Assembly: GCF_036884655.1 (NCBI RefSeq)
Contig: NC_088348.1
Span: 20,468,501 to 20,532,500, forward strand
Source of the DNA: Musa acuminata AAA Group
Lineage: Eukaryota > Streptophyta > Magnoliopsida > Zingiberales > Musaceae
Length of the DNA: 64,000 bases
Reading direction: 5' to 3'
Shown here: positions 33,329 to 44,490 of the stretch, one piece after another
Layout of the letters: each line of letters starts with the position of its first letter
Numbering within the stretch: position 1 is the first letter of the stretch
Position numbers and translations under genes: made by a program
Notes under the pieces: model-generated
Told to the model about the DNA's origin: nothing
What the model saw: only the letters and a program-made list of their open reading frames with translations
The model's database searches: none

Positions 33329-34550
33329 TGTTAGGATCGGAGCGGCACTAAGAGGGGGGGGGTGAATTAGTGCAGCGGATTAAAACTTCGATTTTAACAA
33401 AATCTTTCGTACGTTAAGAATGAAACTTGAGAAATTTAACTTGAAGGCGTATTCTTAAAGTTGCGCAGCAAGAGTAATAAGGAACTAAAGCAGTAAGAAG
33501 ATTTGCAGTAATGTAAATGACAATAATAAAAAGCAAACCAGAGATTACGCCGATTTTTAGAGTGGTTCGGTCAAATGACCTACTCCACTTGCGAGGCCCC
33601 TCTTCGATGAGGCTCCCACCTTCCACTAGCAAGTCTCTTGAAATGGAAGGGTAAACACCCCTCTTACAACCTTTTACAAGCAGCTCAACCTCTTACAAAT
33701 TTTCAATAAGAAAGAAGGAGGAGAACTCTCTAGCAAATTGAAAACAAGACTTGCTAAGACTTTCTAAGACTTTTCTCTCAATCAAAATGCTTCTCAAAAG
33801 TTGTAACCTCAGCTGAGATTTGAGGGGTATTTATAGGCCTCAAGAGGATTCAAATTTTGGGCTCCAAAATTTGAATTCTCTTAGGGTTCCCGGTGCTGGC
33901 GGTTCCACCGCCCAGCCAGGCGGTGCCACCGCCCAGCGCTCGGGTGCTGGACGGTGCAACCGCCCAGCCAAGGAGGTGTCACCGCCCAGCACTCGGGTGC
34001 TGGGCGGTGCCACCGCCAAGCCAGGCGGTTCCACCGCCTGGCTTTCCGATTCATTGGTTTGGCTTATTTTTCGCCCAAACCAAATTTGACTTTGGGCCTA
34101 GTTGGCCCCTAACCAGGATATAGGATTATCTCTTAATCCTAATCCTAATTACAGGTGAACTACATAAAAAACATCCTAAGCAAGTTTTTTAACCGCGAAC
34201 GTCGAGTCTTGTTCCGGCGAGCTTTCCGACGAACTTCTTCCGACGGACTCCCTGCAAGCTCCCAATCTTTGTGATGACTTTAACGAGTAGCCGAGCCTTC
34301 TTGGTGATCTCCGCGAGCCTCCGACGATTTCTTCGGCGAACTTCCGACACGTTCCCGATTTCTTCTCGGACGGTTCCGGCAGCATCTCCGATGATTCTTC
34401 GGTCTCTTAAACGTCCATCGAGCTCGACTCTGGTATCCTTGCTTTATGTTTTCTGATTATCGTAGTTAATCCTGCACACTTAACTCAATAATATGGATTA
34501 GATCAATTAACCCACCAATTGATTATATCATCAAAATCCGAGATTCAACA
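33329..34550 (-). repeat. 5' LTR of element B
   Basis: 1222 bp; TATA box TATTTATAG at 33828-33836; palindromic array at 33890-34045. Differences from the 3' LTR noticed at the TATA-box end (G/A), two in the array (AAGCCAGG versus CAGCCAGG; CCTGGC versus CCTAGC) and one near 34432 (T/C). Confidence 0.95.
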
Positions 34551-34659
34551 GATTTCGAGTGTGTGTTCTTTGCTTTCAATGCTGAATGGGTGGGGTATTT
34601 ATAGGCCCCAACCCAGATCAAATTTGGAGCTCAAAACGATCAAATCCCGGAATTCCGGG

Positions 34660-35206
34660 ATCAGGCGGTTGCACCTCCTGACTAGAGAGGTTGCACCGCC
34701 TGGCAGAGCTCGAGGACTGAGCCCAAGCGGTTGCACCTCTCTGTCAGGGGCGGTTGCACCGCCTGAGTCTGGCTCGGAGACTGAGCCCCAGGCGGTGCCA
34801 CCTCTTGACTGAGGCGGTTGCACCTCTCTGCCAGAGCTCGAAGACCGAGCTCAGGCGGTGCCACCTCTCTGTCAGGGAGGTTGCACCGCCCAGTCTAGCT
34901 CGAAGACTGAGCTCAGGCGGTGCCACCTCCTGGCTGGGGAGGTTGCACCGCCCAGTCTCACTGGGAGGCTTAGCCCAGGCGGTGCCACCTCTTGACTGAG
35001 GCGGTTGCACCTCTCTGCCAGAGCTCGAAGACTGAGCTCAAGCGGTGCCACCTCTCTGTCAGGGAGGTTGCACCGCCCAGTCTAGCTCGAAGACTGAGCT
35101 CAGGCGGTGCCACCTCCTGGCTGGAGAGGTTGCACCGCCCAGTCTCGTTGGGAGGCTTAGCCCAGGCGGTGCCACCTCCTGGCCTAGGCGGTTGCACCTC
35201 CTGGTG
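34660..35206 (-). repeat. Expanded palindromic array in element A 5' LTR
   Basis: Same motif family as 20528-20890 but with an extra duplicated segment: the string from GCCACCTCTTGACTGAGGCG to the following AGCCCAGGCGGT occurs at about 34797 and again at 34983. Confidence 0.85.
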
Positions 35207-36055
35207 CAATCAGGGTCCGAATGGTTAGCTCCATTCGGCCCAATTTCAGTCTTTCAAGGGCCCAATTGCCCCAAGATTAAGCTAATGGGATCACCTCCCT
35301 TTTTCCCACTTAATCAATGTGCTAACTATGATTAGGTCTATTTCTGCAGCTTTGCTTCGGTGCGTCAATCGCTTCTTCCGGCGAGTTTCCGGCGAACTTC
35401 CGTCGATCATCCGATGAACCCTCGGTGATGCTCCTGCGGACTTCCGGCAAAGTCCTGGACTTTGCGATGATCCACTTGGCGAGTTCCGACGAGCTTCGCC
35501 TAGGAAGCTTCTGGACTTCTCGGATCTGTTCTCGTAGAACCTCCGATGACCGTCCGAACTTCCATCGAACTCTCGAACTCCCAACGTGATCATGAACTTG
35601 ACTCCGGCGCAACTCCTGCTGCTTGTCTAACTTTCATCGTAGTTAATCCTGCACACTCAAAACAAAAACTTCGATCAAGACAATTAATCCTAAGCAATTA
35701 ACCAAGTTGTCCGGCATGTCATTGGTCCCTCGACGCTTCGTCCGATTCTTCGGCGCATCGTCCTTTCCTGTGGCCTATTACCCAATCGGCCAGTTGGCTC
35801 CGCAACTCCGATATCCTTGGCACAATACCCGCTCTTCTTGGCCCGATGCCCGAGTCCACGGCCCGAAGCCTTCTGTCGATATGTCGACCGATCCACCGGC
35901 CTGACGTCCAATCTTCTGACATGTTCCTCCGGCACAACATGATGTTCTTGCTTTAATTGTCTCATCCTGATCGAAGCACCCTGCGTCACTTAAGACGCAG
36001 ATTAATTCATAAACATATATCAAGTATTTTCATCATCAAAATACGAGATTCAACA

Positions 36056-36060
36056 ATCAG
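36056..36060. repeat. TSD of element A (right copy)
   Basis: ATCAG, one substitution from the left copy GTCAG. Confidence 0.75.
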
Positions 36061-37584
36061 AAGATTGGACGTCGGGCCGGTGGATCGGTCGACATATCGG
36101 CAGAAGGCTTCGGGCCGTAGACTCGAGCATTGGGCCAAGAAGAGCGGGTATTGTGCCAAGGATATCGAAGTTGCAGAGTCAACTGACCTATTGAGTAATA
36201 GGCCATAGGAGAGGATGATGCGCCGAATAATCGGACGAAGAGTCGAGGGACCAATGACATGTCGCACAACTTGGTTAATAGCTTAGGATTAATTGTCTCA
36301 ATCAAAGTTTTGTTTTACATGTGCAGGATTAACTATGATGGAAGAAAGACATGCAGTAGGAGTTGCGCTGCAGTCAAGACTATGATCACATTGGGAGTTC
36401 GAGAGTTCGACGGAAGTTCGGACGATCGTCGGAGGTTCTACGGGAACAAATCCAAGAAGTCCAGGAGCTTGCCAAAGAAGCTCATCAGAACTCACCAAGT
36501 GGATCGTCACAAGTCCAGGAGTTGGCCGGATGTCCGTCGGAGCATCGCCGAAGGTTCATCGGATGTTCACTGGAAGTTCGTCGGAAGAAGCGATTGACGC
36601 ACCGGAGCAAGTTACAGTAAATGTCTTAAGAAATATCGTAGTTAGCATGTAGTTTAAGTTAGGAATGGGAGGTGATCCCATTAACTTAATCTGGGGGCAA
36701 TTGGGCCCTTGATAGACCCAAATTGGGCCGAATGGATCAACCCATTCGGACCAGAATTCCTACTAGGTGATGGCATCGCTAGGGTCGGCGGTGGCACCGC
36801 CCAGGAGATGGTCTCCCAGGAAAGTTGGGCGGTGCAACCGCCAAGGTCAGGCGGTGGCACCGCCTGGGCTCAGTCTCCGAGCGAGACTCGGCGGTGCAAC
36901 CACCCTTGTCAGGCGATGGAACCACCTAGAGGCTCAGTCTCCGAGCTGCCAGGCAGTTTTACCGCCTTAGTCAGGAGGTAGTACCACCAGGACCCCAGAA
37001 ATCCGAGAAAAGATACTTTTGAGCTCCAAAATCAAACCAGTTTGGGGCCTATATAAATCCCACCCTTTCCTGCATGAAAGGGAAACCAAAGACACAGAAA
37101 ATCCAATCTTACTCTGTGATTTTTAGAGCTCAAAAGTGTTGTAAAGGCTAGAAGTTTTCCTCCCTCTTTTCTTCCAAGTTTTGAGCTTTCAAGAGAGGAG
37201 AGAATTTCTGTAAGGGTTGTCTCCTAAGCCCGTCAAAAGGAGTGAAACTGTAAAAGGGTGGTTGGCCTTCGCCTATTGAAGGAAGGCCTCTAGTGGACGT
37301 CGTTGACCTCATCGGAGGAGGAAGCCAAAAGTGAATGTAGGTCAAGATTGACCGAACCACTCTAAATCTCGGTTTGCATTTACTTTCTGTTCTCTATCTT
37401 AACTGCAAACTGCCTCCATAGCTTTACTTTAACTACACTTCGCCTAATCTAAGTTAAAGCAATTTTCGAATCGGCTTATATACTGAAATTGCTTTTATCG
37501 TACGAACATCGTTTTAAATCGTCGAAAGTTTTCCACTACACTAATTCACACCCCCCCCCCCTCTTAGTGCTCTTGATCCTAACA

Positions 37585-37712
37585 CAGCACAGATTTGAAA
37601 AATACAACAAAAAAATCATAGCAATCGAGCAAAACAATTTCAACGTGATTGAACACAACATACTCAGTTTAAAAACTAATCTTTTGCATGAGCAACCTGC
37701 ATTTGATATCAC
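37585..37712 (-). other. Copia leader end with decayed primer site
   Basis: The stretch GTGATTGAACACAACATACTCAG...GCATGAGCAACCTGC parallels the Angela-type leader at 12300-12372. It is followed by ATTTGATATCA (37701-37711), a mutated GCTCTGATACCA. It marks the 5' end of a minus-strand copia internal region joined to the LTR at 37713. Confidence 0.65.
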
Positions 37713-38378
37713 TATTGGGAAATTTAGGGTGATATCACATGTGTAGTGGAAGAAGAGAAAAAACAAGATCTCATAATTCTTATAGAAAAAATGATTTCAT
37801 CGACGTGCAAAAGTTGGTGTGTAAAAACCGACGAAACCGAAAAAAATTACGCATAATAGATTTACCTAGGGACATCATATATCTTTGAAAATCAATAGAT
37901 TTTTGGGAGAGGATGAAGGAAGTCAACTATCATTCTCTCTAACGGTGATCTATGTTTGGACTGAAATCAGAACCAAGAGGGGGGGTTGAATTAGTACTTA
38001 CGAAAATATTACATCGAATTGAAAATTTTGTTTCAATCTAAACTCGCATCAGAAATGCATTAATCATAAAGAACGTGTGAAGGGGAGTAAGCAACCAAGT
38101 AAATAAGCAATATGAAGAAAAGGCAGAATAGAAATGAAAAAGTAGAGATCACACCGGATTTATAGTGGTTCGGTCATTGTGACCTACCTCCACTACCGAT
38201 TCCTCTTCTGTTGAGGCCACCAACATCCACTAACGGTCTTCCTTCAATGGGTGAGGACCAACTACTCTTAAAACTCTATTCTCTTTTTGACAAGCTCAGG
38301 AGAGAACTTTTATACCCCCACTCACTCCTCTCTTAAACAGAATTCAACACTTAGACTAGAGGAGGTGAATTCTCATAA

Positions 38379-38383
38379 GATTT
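38379..38383. repeat. TSD of chromovirus 2 (left copy)
   Basis: AGATT, repeated at 43691-43695. Tandem unit 2 reads CTCACAAGATTACAATAG uninterrupted near 53780. Confidence 0.92.
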
Positions 38384-38768
38384 GTTAGAACCCTTATAGA
38401 TTCTAAACTTGGGATTGATCTCTTTAGGGCATCAGCCTCCTTGGAACTCTATAGGGGTTCCACCCTCCAAGTTGCTACTCAAATGTTGTAGAAAATATTC
38501 ATCTATTGCTTATCAAAAGAGGATGAATACATAGCTATTTATAGGGTTTCTAAACCCTAACTCCTAATAAGACTCCTACTCAATACTCCTAATAGGACTC
38601 TTGAGACTCTTACTTAAGATGCCTATTCCTTTACAACTCCTAATTCTTCCCTAAGAAATAACCTCCAAACCCTAGCCGACCTTTTCACCTCTTTAATAGG
38701 GGTCAGCTTAGGTAGGTTTTACATGAATGCCCCTCTGAATTAAGACTCTCCTAGCTAGAGTCCTAACA
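38384..38768 (-). repeat. 3' LTR of chromovirus 2
   Basis: TGTTAGAACCC...GAGTCCTAACA, 385 bp, with the TATA string TATTTATAG near 38536. Confidence 0.9.
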
Positions 38769-38789
38769 GACTCGCCCTCTTTAAATCAG

Positions 38790-40640
38790 CCTTATCCTCG
38801 AGGCTAATGATTCATGAATTCTGAGAATTTGATCTTCAAGTCATCATAGTTCTCCCAAGTGGCATCTTCTATTGGTAGGTTCGCCTACTATATTAGCACT
38901 TTAGTAGTGGGTTGTCATCGTCGAGTCATAATCCATTGATCAATAATGGCACTTGATTGGGTCTGGAGTTCTCCTTGGGTAATCATATTTGGTGGGTGGC
39001 TTTGGGCTATCTCTAAGCACCTATTTACAACTCCCGTTTGGCCGTCGGTTTGTGGGTGATATGTCATACTCCTTTTCAATTTAGTAACCTGCATATGGAA
39101 TACCTTTGTCCAAAATTTACTCATAAAGATACAAGTAGAATTTGTCACAAGCATAATGCGTCCCTTATAGCATAATTCTTTTGAGTCCCAATTGTAATGA
39201 GCCACGGAGCTTGGTGCTTCCTCTAATTTATTTATGATCTTGCTGGTCTTTGGATCTTCTTCTCATTCCCTCTTAATATCCTTAAGGAAGTAACTAGTCA
39301 AAACTGAAATGGGCAAAAATTCAGCTTGCTTGGGTAGTCATGAAAGTGCATCTGCAACAATATTCTCTTTCCCCTTTTTGTAAGTTATTTCATAATCATA
39401 TCCAAGAAGCTTTTTTACCCATTTTTACTGCTCGGGGGAAGATATCTTCTGCTCCAAGAAATATTTTAGACTTTTATGGTCGATCTTGATTTGAAAGCAT
39501 CACCCGATCATGTACGATCTCCACCTCGTTGCTGCATGCACAATGTCAAGCATCTCTCCTTGTCATATGTTGACATGTTTTGATGGGAGGGAGACAATGC
39601 CTTGCTAGTGTATATGAGTGATCGACCATCTTGCATAAGAATGTCTCCAATTCCAACTCTAGATGTACCGACCTCAATGATAAAGGGTCGGCTGAAATCT
39701 GGTAGCGCTAACACCAACATCGTCGTCATGGCTGCCTTAAGTTTGTCGAAGGCAGCGAAGGCTTTGTCCGACCATTGGAAGGTATCATTTTTTAGTAGAG
39801 AAGTGAGTGGTGCACTGATCTTTCCATAGTTTTTCATGAACTTGTGATTGAAGCCTATTAAACCGAGAAAGCCACGTCGCAATTTTATGTTCCTCGAGGT
39901 CGGCCAGTTATACATTGCTCCAATTTTGGAGGGGTTCACTACCACACCTTCCTATGATATGATATGCCTAAGATATTTCACATTCTGTTGAAGAAAGCAA
40001 AAATTCATAGTGGTCATTGTGTGTTCAAAAGGTGGTTTTCGGTATGTCTTCTTCACACACTCATATTTGATGATACCCAGATCAATGGTCCAGCTTTATA
40101 AAGATTTGTGCTCCCTTTTATCTAGCAATTCATCTACTATTGAAATAGGGTATTTTTCCTTAACGGTTATGCCGTTGAGAGCTCTGTAATCAACACACAA
40201 TTACCATGTTCCATCCTTCTTTCATACGAGAAGCACCGGTAAAGAGTAGGGGCTGCAACTTGGCTGAATAACTCCTGTTTCGAGCATCTCTTTTACAATC
40301 CTTTCTATTTCATCTTTTTGGAGATATGGATACTGATATGGTAGAGTATTTACTAGAGATTTGCTTGGAAGAATCGTTATACAATAATCATGCCGATGGG
40401 TAAGAGGTAGGTTGCACGGTACGTCAAATATATCTAAAAATTCAGCAAGCAAAGGAAGTAGATTTGGATCTTCAAATTCTATTAGCTCTCCCTTAGTTTG
40501 CTACTCAAGTTGTACTAAAAAGCCACTGTATACTTTATGCAAAACCTTCTCCATTTGTTGTGCGCAAATCATCGTTACGTCGCACCCACATTTCCCGTGC
40601 AGTATCACCTGTTTCCCCTTAGTATAAAATTTCATAATTA
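38790..40640 (-). pseudogene. Chromovirus 2 pol: RT/RNase H, integrase scrap, chromodomain
   Basis: Element sense: RT fingers (TGVIQPSCSPYSLPVLLV, 40222-40452), then the junction at about 39996-40010 that skips the catalytic palm. Next come thumb and RNase H (39508-39945: RNIKLRRGFLGLIGFNHKFM, RPFIIEVGTSRVGIGDILMQ). Integrase remnant MAHYNWDSKELCYKGRIMLV and TKVFHMQVTKLKRSMTYHPQ TDGQTG (38915-39205) is followed by a degraded chromodomain near 38820-38960. Many stops and shifts. The palm deletion has the same flanks as in chromovirus 1 (AAGCAAAAATTCAT next to GTGTGTTCAAAAGG). Confidence 0.85.
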
Positions 40641-42030
40641 GTTTCATAAAATTCTAGGAAACATCACCTAATGTCATTAACCATTCAATTCTAAGCATGG
40701 CCTCATGATCATCAAGACGGAGGAGGAAGAAATATGTAATTATCTCTTGGTCCTGCAGCAACAGTTTTACTCACGGGCGCCTACGATCATACTTCAAAAT
40801 CCATCCGTCGGCGACCTTAACATCAAACCTGCTACAATTCTCAATAGGTAAGGCCATATGGACAGCAACCTTACTATTTAAGAAGTTATTAGTGCTGCCC
40901 GTGTCGATGAGAACAGTGATCGATTATTATTTGAGAAGGCCTCCAACTTTCATCGTTTGCGGGTTTGAGTAGCCGGCTAGTGCATGTACCATAACTTCAG
41001 TAGGTTGTAGCTCTTCTTTTGTATCTTTTTCTTCATGTTCAAGGCTCTTTTTTAGATGTTCAGTGACCTCTTCTTCTACTGGTTTAATCATAAGAAGTCT
41101 CTATTTACTACAGCAATGCTCACAGCTCCACGACTCATCACAATGCCAACATAACCTCTTTGCAGATCGCTCCCGAAGTTCTTCTCTTGTCAAACATTTT
41201 GGTGCAGGGACTCGGTTCATAGTAGGGGGGGCTAAGGGCTTCAGTATTGCTGGTTGGGGAGCAACCCTGGTCCTTTGGGCTTCATGGTTCAATCGCTCCT
41301 CTTGAAATCATGCAAAAGAGATAGCTGCCATAAGCGTGTATGATTGTCGTGCTTTAACTTCTCCCCAGATCTTCGGCTTCAAGCTCTCAATGAAGGTCCC
41401 CAATAGCTATTTTTGAGACCAATCAAGAGTTTGATTAGATAACCTTTCAAACCTGGTTTGGTACTCTTGAATATGGAGGTTTGTCGGATATTTGCTAGTT
41501 GTCCGTCAATGTTCCTGTAATCGGTTGGTCCGAAGTGGATCAACAGTCCTTTTTTGAATTATCACCATGAGAGGACTTTATGAGTATGTTCAAACTAGTG
41601 AAATCATTGTATGGCATCCCCTTCAAGATGTATAGGTATAATTTTCAGCATAGATGCGTCCGCAGTTTTGTGGTACCGAAAATATCGCTTCGTGCACGAG
41701 ATCCAACCAATCAGGTCTCCTTCTTCCCATCTAGGGAAGTCTACTCTCATGCGTGGATAGTTGGGGTCAGTCATAGAGCCTCTCCTCTCTTGGAAGTCAT
41801 CTCTTTGGGCTTGGTGCGATTAGTTAGAGCTCTCTCCTTGATGTGATTTCTTCAGGTTTGGTGGTCGGCCCAAACTGAGTTTGGTAAAGAGAGTCAGAAT
41901 CTTATCCTTCATTCGTGCCTCGAAGGTTTCGAATTTAGCATTGATTACCTCCTCAGATGCCATAGTATATGCCTCCAAATCTGTGATATTAAGATCTCTC
42001 TTTTGTTATCGGGTTAAAGGCATGTATAGG
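40641..42030 (-). pseudogene. Chromovirus 2 gag and protease (broken)
   Basis: The protease motif is recognisable around 40890-40920 (GTGTCGATGAGAACAGT encodes the DTG region in reverse). A zinc-knuckle frame at 41101-41292 reads RLCWHCDESWSCEHCCSK, in which the usual HRC is changed to HCC. The Gag N-terminus (MASEEVINAKFETFEARMKD) lies near 41960. The central part is shifted out of frame. Same organisation as 8474-9847. Confidence 0.8.
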
Positions 42031-43281
42031 TTGAGAGAAGTGATGGTTGAAAGGGTTGGTGGATTGGTAGATGTAGGCTGCGGTTTAGGCTTATTTTGTG
42101 GCAGTTTTGGGTGCAGTTTAAGGGTGTGGTTTGGTAGACTTTTAGGGGTATGGATGAAAGTTTTAGATCTGTAGTAGATGGCAGCAAAGGTTTGATAGAA
42201 ATCAGTGGAAGTTTGCTGTAGAATTATGTTGTCTTTTAAGAGTAGAATTATCGTCGAAGAAACAGGGGTTTCTCAATAAAATTTCCACCAAAAACTTATG
42301 AGATTTGAGGAGGGAATTGATAGAAAAATCTCAGTTTATATGACAACAAGAATGTCTAATTTAATTAAGAAAATTTTGCCACTATAATAGCAAGGAAATT
42401 GGTGCAAGTTGCGATAGCAGAATTCTCGTCGAAAAATTTCAGCGGTTTGTGATGAAAATTTACATCAACACAAAATCATTTTTAGAGTTGAATTCCTTAA
42501 TAGAATAATCTTAGATGGAAGCTAAGATGATCTATGAAGTGTATACAAAATTTTGTTCGAAAAGGATTACAAATAGATCAGTTAAGGCAACAATATGTGG
42601 CTGAAATTTTCTACAGATTTTCAAGAATAGCAGATTGGACGTAAAAGATCAGTGATTTATATTGACAATTTTTCGACAAAACTAAAGAGAAATCTACTGT
42701 TAGGAAGAGTCAAAGCTATCATAAAAATTTTGTAGAGATTTGGATAGAAAAAACGTAGTAGCAAGATCAAACAAACTGTGCTTTGCGGCTGAAATTTTAC
42801 AGTGCAGATTTCCAAGTATAGCAGCTTAGACGTAAAAGATCAATAGTTTATATTGAGAATTTTTTAACAAAACCAAAGGAAAATCTGCTATTAGGAAGTG
42901 TCAAAGCTGTCATAAAAATTTCGTAGAGATTTGGATAGAAAAAATGAAGTAGCAAGATCAAACAATCTATGCTATGTGGCAGGAATTTTGCAATGTATTT
43001 TTCGTTGCAGAGATGAAAACTTTGTGACGAAAAGTTTATGCAGCAATTTTGGAATAATTTTTTTTTTTTGGATTTTTGAATAAGGATAACTAAATTGCAA
43101 TAGTAGTAAGGTAGGAAACCAGAACCTATTGCAATTCATGGGGAAATTAAAGGATGATCTACGGTGGTAGAGATGACAGTGGAATTTAGTGACGATCTTT
43201 TAAGCAATTGTGGGAATTGCTTTAGGCATCTATGGAGGTCTGATGGATGGCGTCGAAGGGTAGTGAGATGCCAAGAATGCT
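42031..43281 (-). other. Chromovirus 2 leader
   Basis: Non-coding. Tandem ~187-bp duplication at about 42590-42970 (GCTGAAATTTT...AAGTATAGCAG-type blocks) as in chromovirus 1. No gene seen. Confidence 0.7.
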
Positions 43282-43293
43282 GCTCTGATACCA
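43282..43293 (-). other. Primer binding site of chromovirus 2
   Basis: Perfect GCTCTGATACCA, 2 bp from the LTR at 43296. Confidence 0.92.
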
Positions 43294-43295
43294 GG

Positions 43296-43690
43296 TGTTA
43301 GAACCCTTATAGATTTTAAACTTGGGGTTGATCTTTTTAGGGGATCGGCCTCCTTGGAACTCTATAGGGGTTCCTCCCTCCAAGTTGCTGCTCTAAGGTT
43401 GCAGAAAAGATTCATCTATTGCTTATCAAAAGAAGATGAATATATGGCTATTTATAGGGTTTCTAAACTCTAACTCCTAATAGGACTCCTACTTAATTAA
43501 GACTCCTACTCAAGACTCCTAATAGGGACTCCTACTTAAGACTCCTATTCCTTTACAACTCCTAATTCTTCTCTAAAAAATAACCTCCAAACCCTAGCCC
43601 ACCTCTTCACCTCTTTAATAGGGGTCAGCTTAGGTAGGTTTTACATGAATGCCCCTCTCAATTAGGACTTTCCTAGCTAGAGTCTTAAAA
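43296..43690 (-). repeat. 5' LTR of chromovirus 2
   Basis: 395 bp, starts TGTTAGAACCC; terminal CA has mutated to AA. Contains an extra CTCCTACTTAA-type short repeat relative to the other LTR. Confidence 0.9.
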
Positions 43691-43695
43691 AGATT

Positions 43696-44064
43696 ACAAT
43701 AGTATTTTCCCTTATTTTTGTTCTTAATTCTTATATTTGCTGAGCAGAGATGAGAGGGATATTTATAGGCCACAAATGAATTCAAACTTGGAGTCAAAAA
43801 GTGTCTTATCCCCGATTTTTGAGGTACTGACGGTACTATCGTCTGACACTATGACACTTGGCAGTACCATCGCCTAGTCTAGCGATACTACCACTTGACA
43901 GAGCCTCAGAGACTAGGCTCTAGTGGTGTCACTGCCTGACAAGGCGATACCACTGCTTGACAGTATTAACTACCGATAGTATCTCCACCCAGACCTCCAA
44001 GGAGGTTGAGCCTTAAGCGGTTTCATCGCCTACCTTGGGCGGTGCCATCGCCTGACGTGTCTTC
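43696..44064 (-). repeat. Chimeric LTR unit 1, promoter core
   Basis: Continuation of tandem unit 1 between chromovirus 2 and solo LTR H. It has the minus-strand TATA box TATTTATAG (43760-43768) followed by degenerate palindromic repeats (GGTACTGACGGTACTATCG-like, 43845-44058). It ends in TCTTC, the probable left TSD of H. Confidence 0.75.
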
Positions 44065-44485
44065 TATTAGGATCAAGAGTCGGCACTAAGAGGCGGGTGA
44101 ATTAGTGTAGCGGTAAAATAACGTCGGTTTAAAAATTCATTGCGATAAAAACTGATTTCGACGAAAATCGATTTTGGAAGCTTAATAACTTGGAAGCATA
44201 TGGAAGCATAGTGACTAAGTAAAGTAGTTTGCAGTATATAAATGGTAAGAATAAAATGCAAACCAGAGAACACAGCAGTTTTAGAGTGGTTCGGTCAACG
44301 TGACCTACATCCACTTTCGGCTTCCTCCTCCGACGAGGTCACCGGCGTCCGCTAGAGGCCTTCTTTCAATAGGCGAAGGCCAATCACCTTTTATAAACCT
44401 CTTCTCCTTTTACCGGGTTTAGGAGATAACCCTTACAAGCACTCACTCCTCTCAAACTATTCTAACACTTAGACTCAAAGAGGAG

Positions 44486-44490
44486 GATTC
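44486..44490. repeat. TSD of element D (left copy)
   Basis: GATTC, repeated exactly at 51686-51690. Confidence 0.95.

Larger units (their letters stand above)
26441..34550 (-). mobile_element. Element B: nearly intact young Sirevirus (SIRE/Maximus-like copia)
   Basis: 8110 bp with perfect GATTT TSDs and two 1222-bp LTRs that differ at only four positions that I can find. Primer site and polypurine tract are perfect. Gag and pol share one reading frame (33276 down to 28672) interrupted by just two stops. Domain order Gag, protease, integrase, RT, RNase H is copia. Motifs such as [37 protein letters not shown] and a two-knuckle Gag are typical of the SIRE lineage. I see no env-like ORF between pol and the 3' LTR. 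Confidence 0.95.
19311..36055 (-). mobile_element. Element A: gag-only Sirevirus-like retrotransposon
   Basis: Inserted in lone LTR S1. 3' LTR 19311-21741, polypurine tract, 3.6-kb internal region with a single intact gag ORF (24364-25299), primer site, and 5' LTR 25329-36055 interrupted by element B. Removing B leaves about 8.6 kb. There is no trace of protease, integrase or RT, so it is non-autonomous (TR-GAG type) and would depend on enzymes from an autonomous Sirevirus. Element D has the same design. Confidence 0.9.
25329..36055 (-). repeat. 5' LTR of element A, split by element B
   Basis: LTR parts 25329-26440 and 34556-36055 join at GATTT to give about 2612 bp, roughly 180 bp longer than the 3' LTR. 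The excess is an extra segment in the palindromic array (34660-35206). The minisatellite is at 25460-25960 and CTTCCGGCGA-type repeats at 35370-35580. It ends in GATTCAACA followed by ATCAG, the right TSD. Confidence 0.9.
19168..37584 (+). mobile_element. Lone Sirevirus-like LTR (S1), split by element A
   Basis: The LTR start TGTTGAATCTCATATTTTG is at 19168-19310 and resumes at 36061 (AAGATTGGACGTCGGGCC) through 37584 (GATCCTAACA). The two parts join exactly when element A and one TSD copy are removed, giving 1667 bp. It has no primer site after it, no polypurine tract before it and no matching flanks (AAGTA versus CAGCA), so it is a solo LTR without a recognisable TSD or an element fragment. 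Its TATA box is CTATATAAAT at 37049-37058. Confidence 0.8.
38384..43690 (-). mobile_element. Ty3-gypsy chromovirus 2, RT-deleted
   Basis: 5307 bp with perfect AGATT TSDs. LTRs 38384-38768 (385 bp) and 43296-43690 (395 bp); the latter ends TTAAAA instead of CTAACA. Same layout, leader duplication and RT deletion as chromovirus 1. LTRs are more diverged than in elements B or D, so it is older. Inserted in unit 1 of the chimeric LTR, about 65 bp downstream of that LTR's TATA box. Confidence 0.92.
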
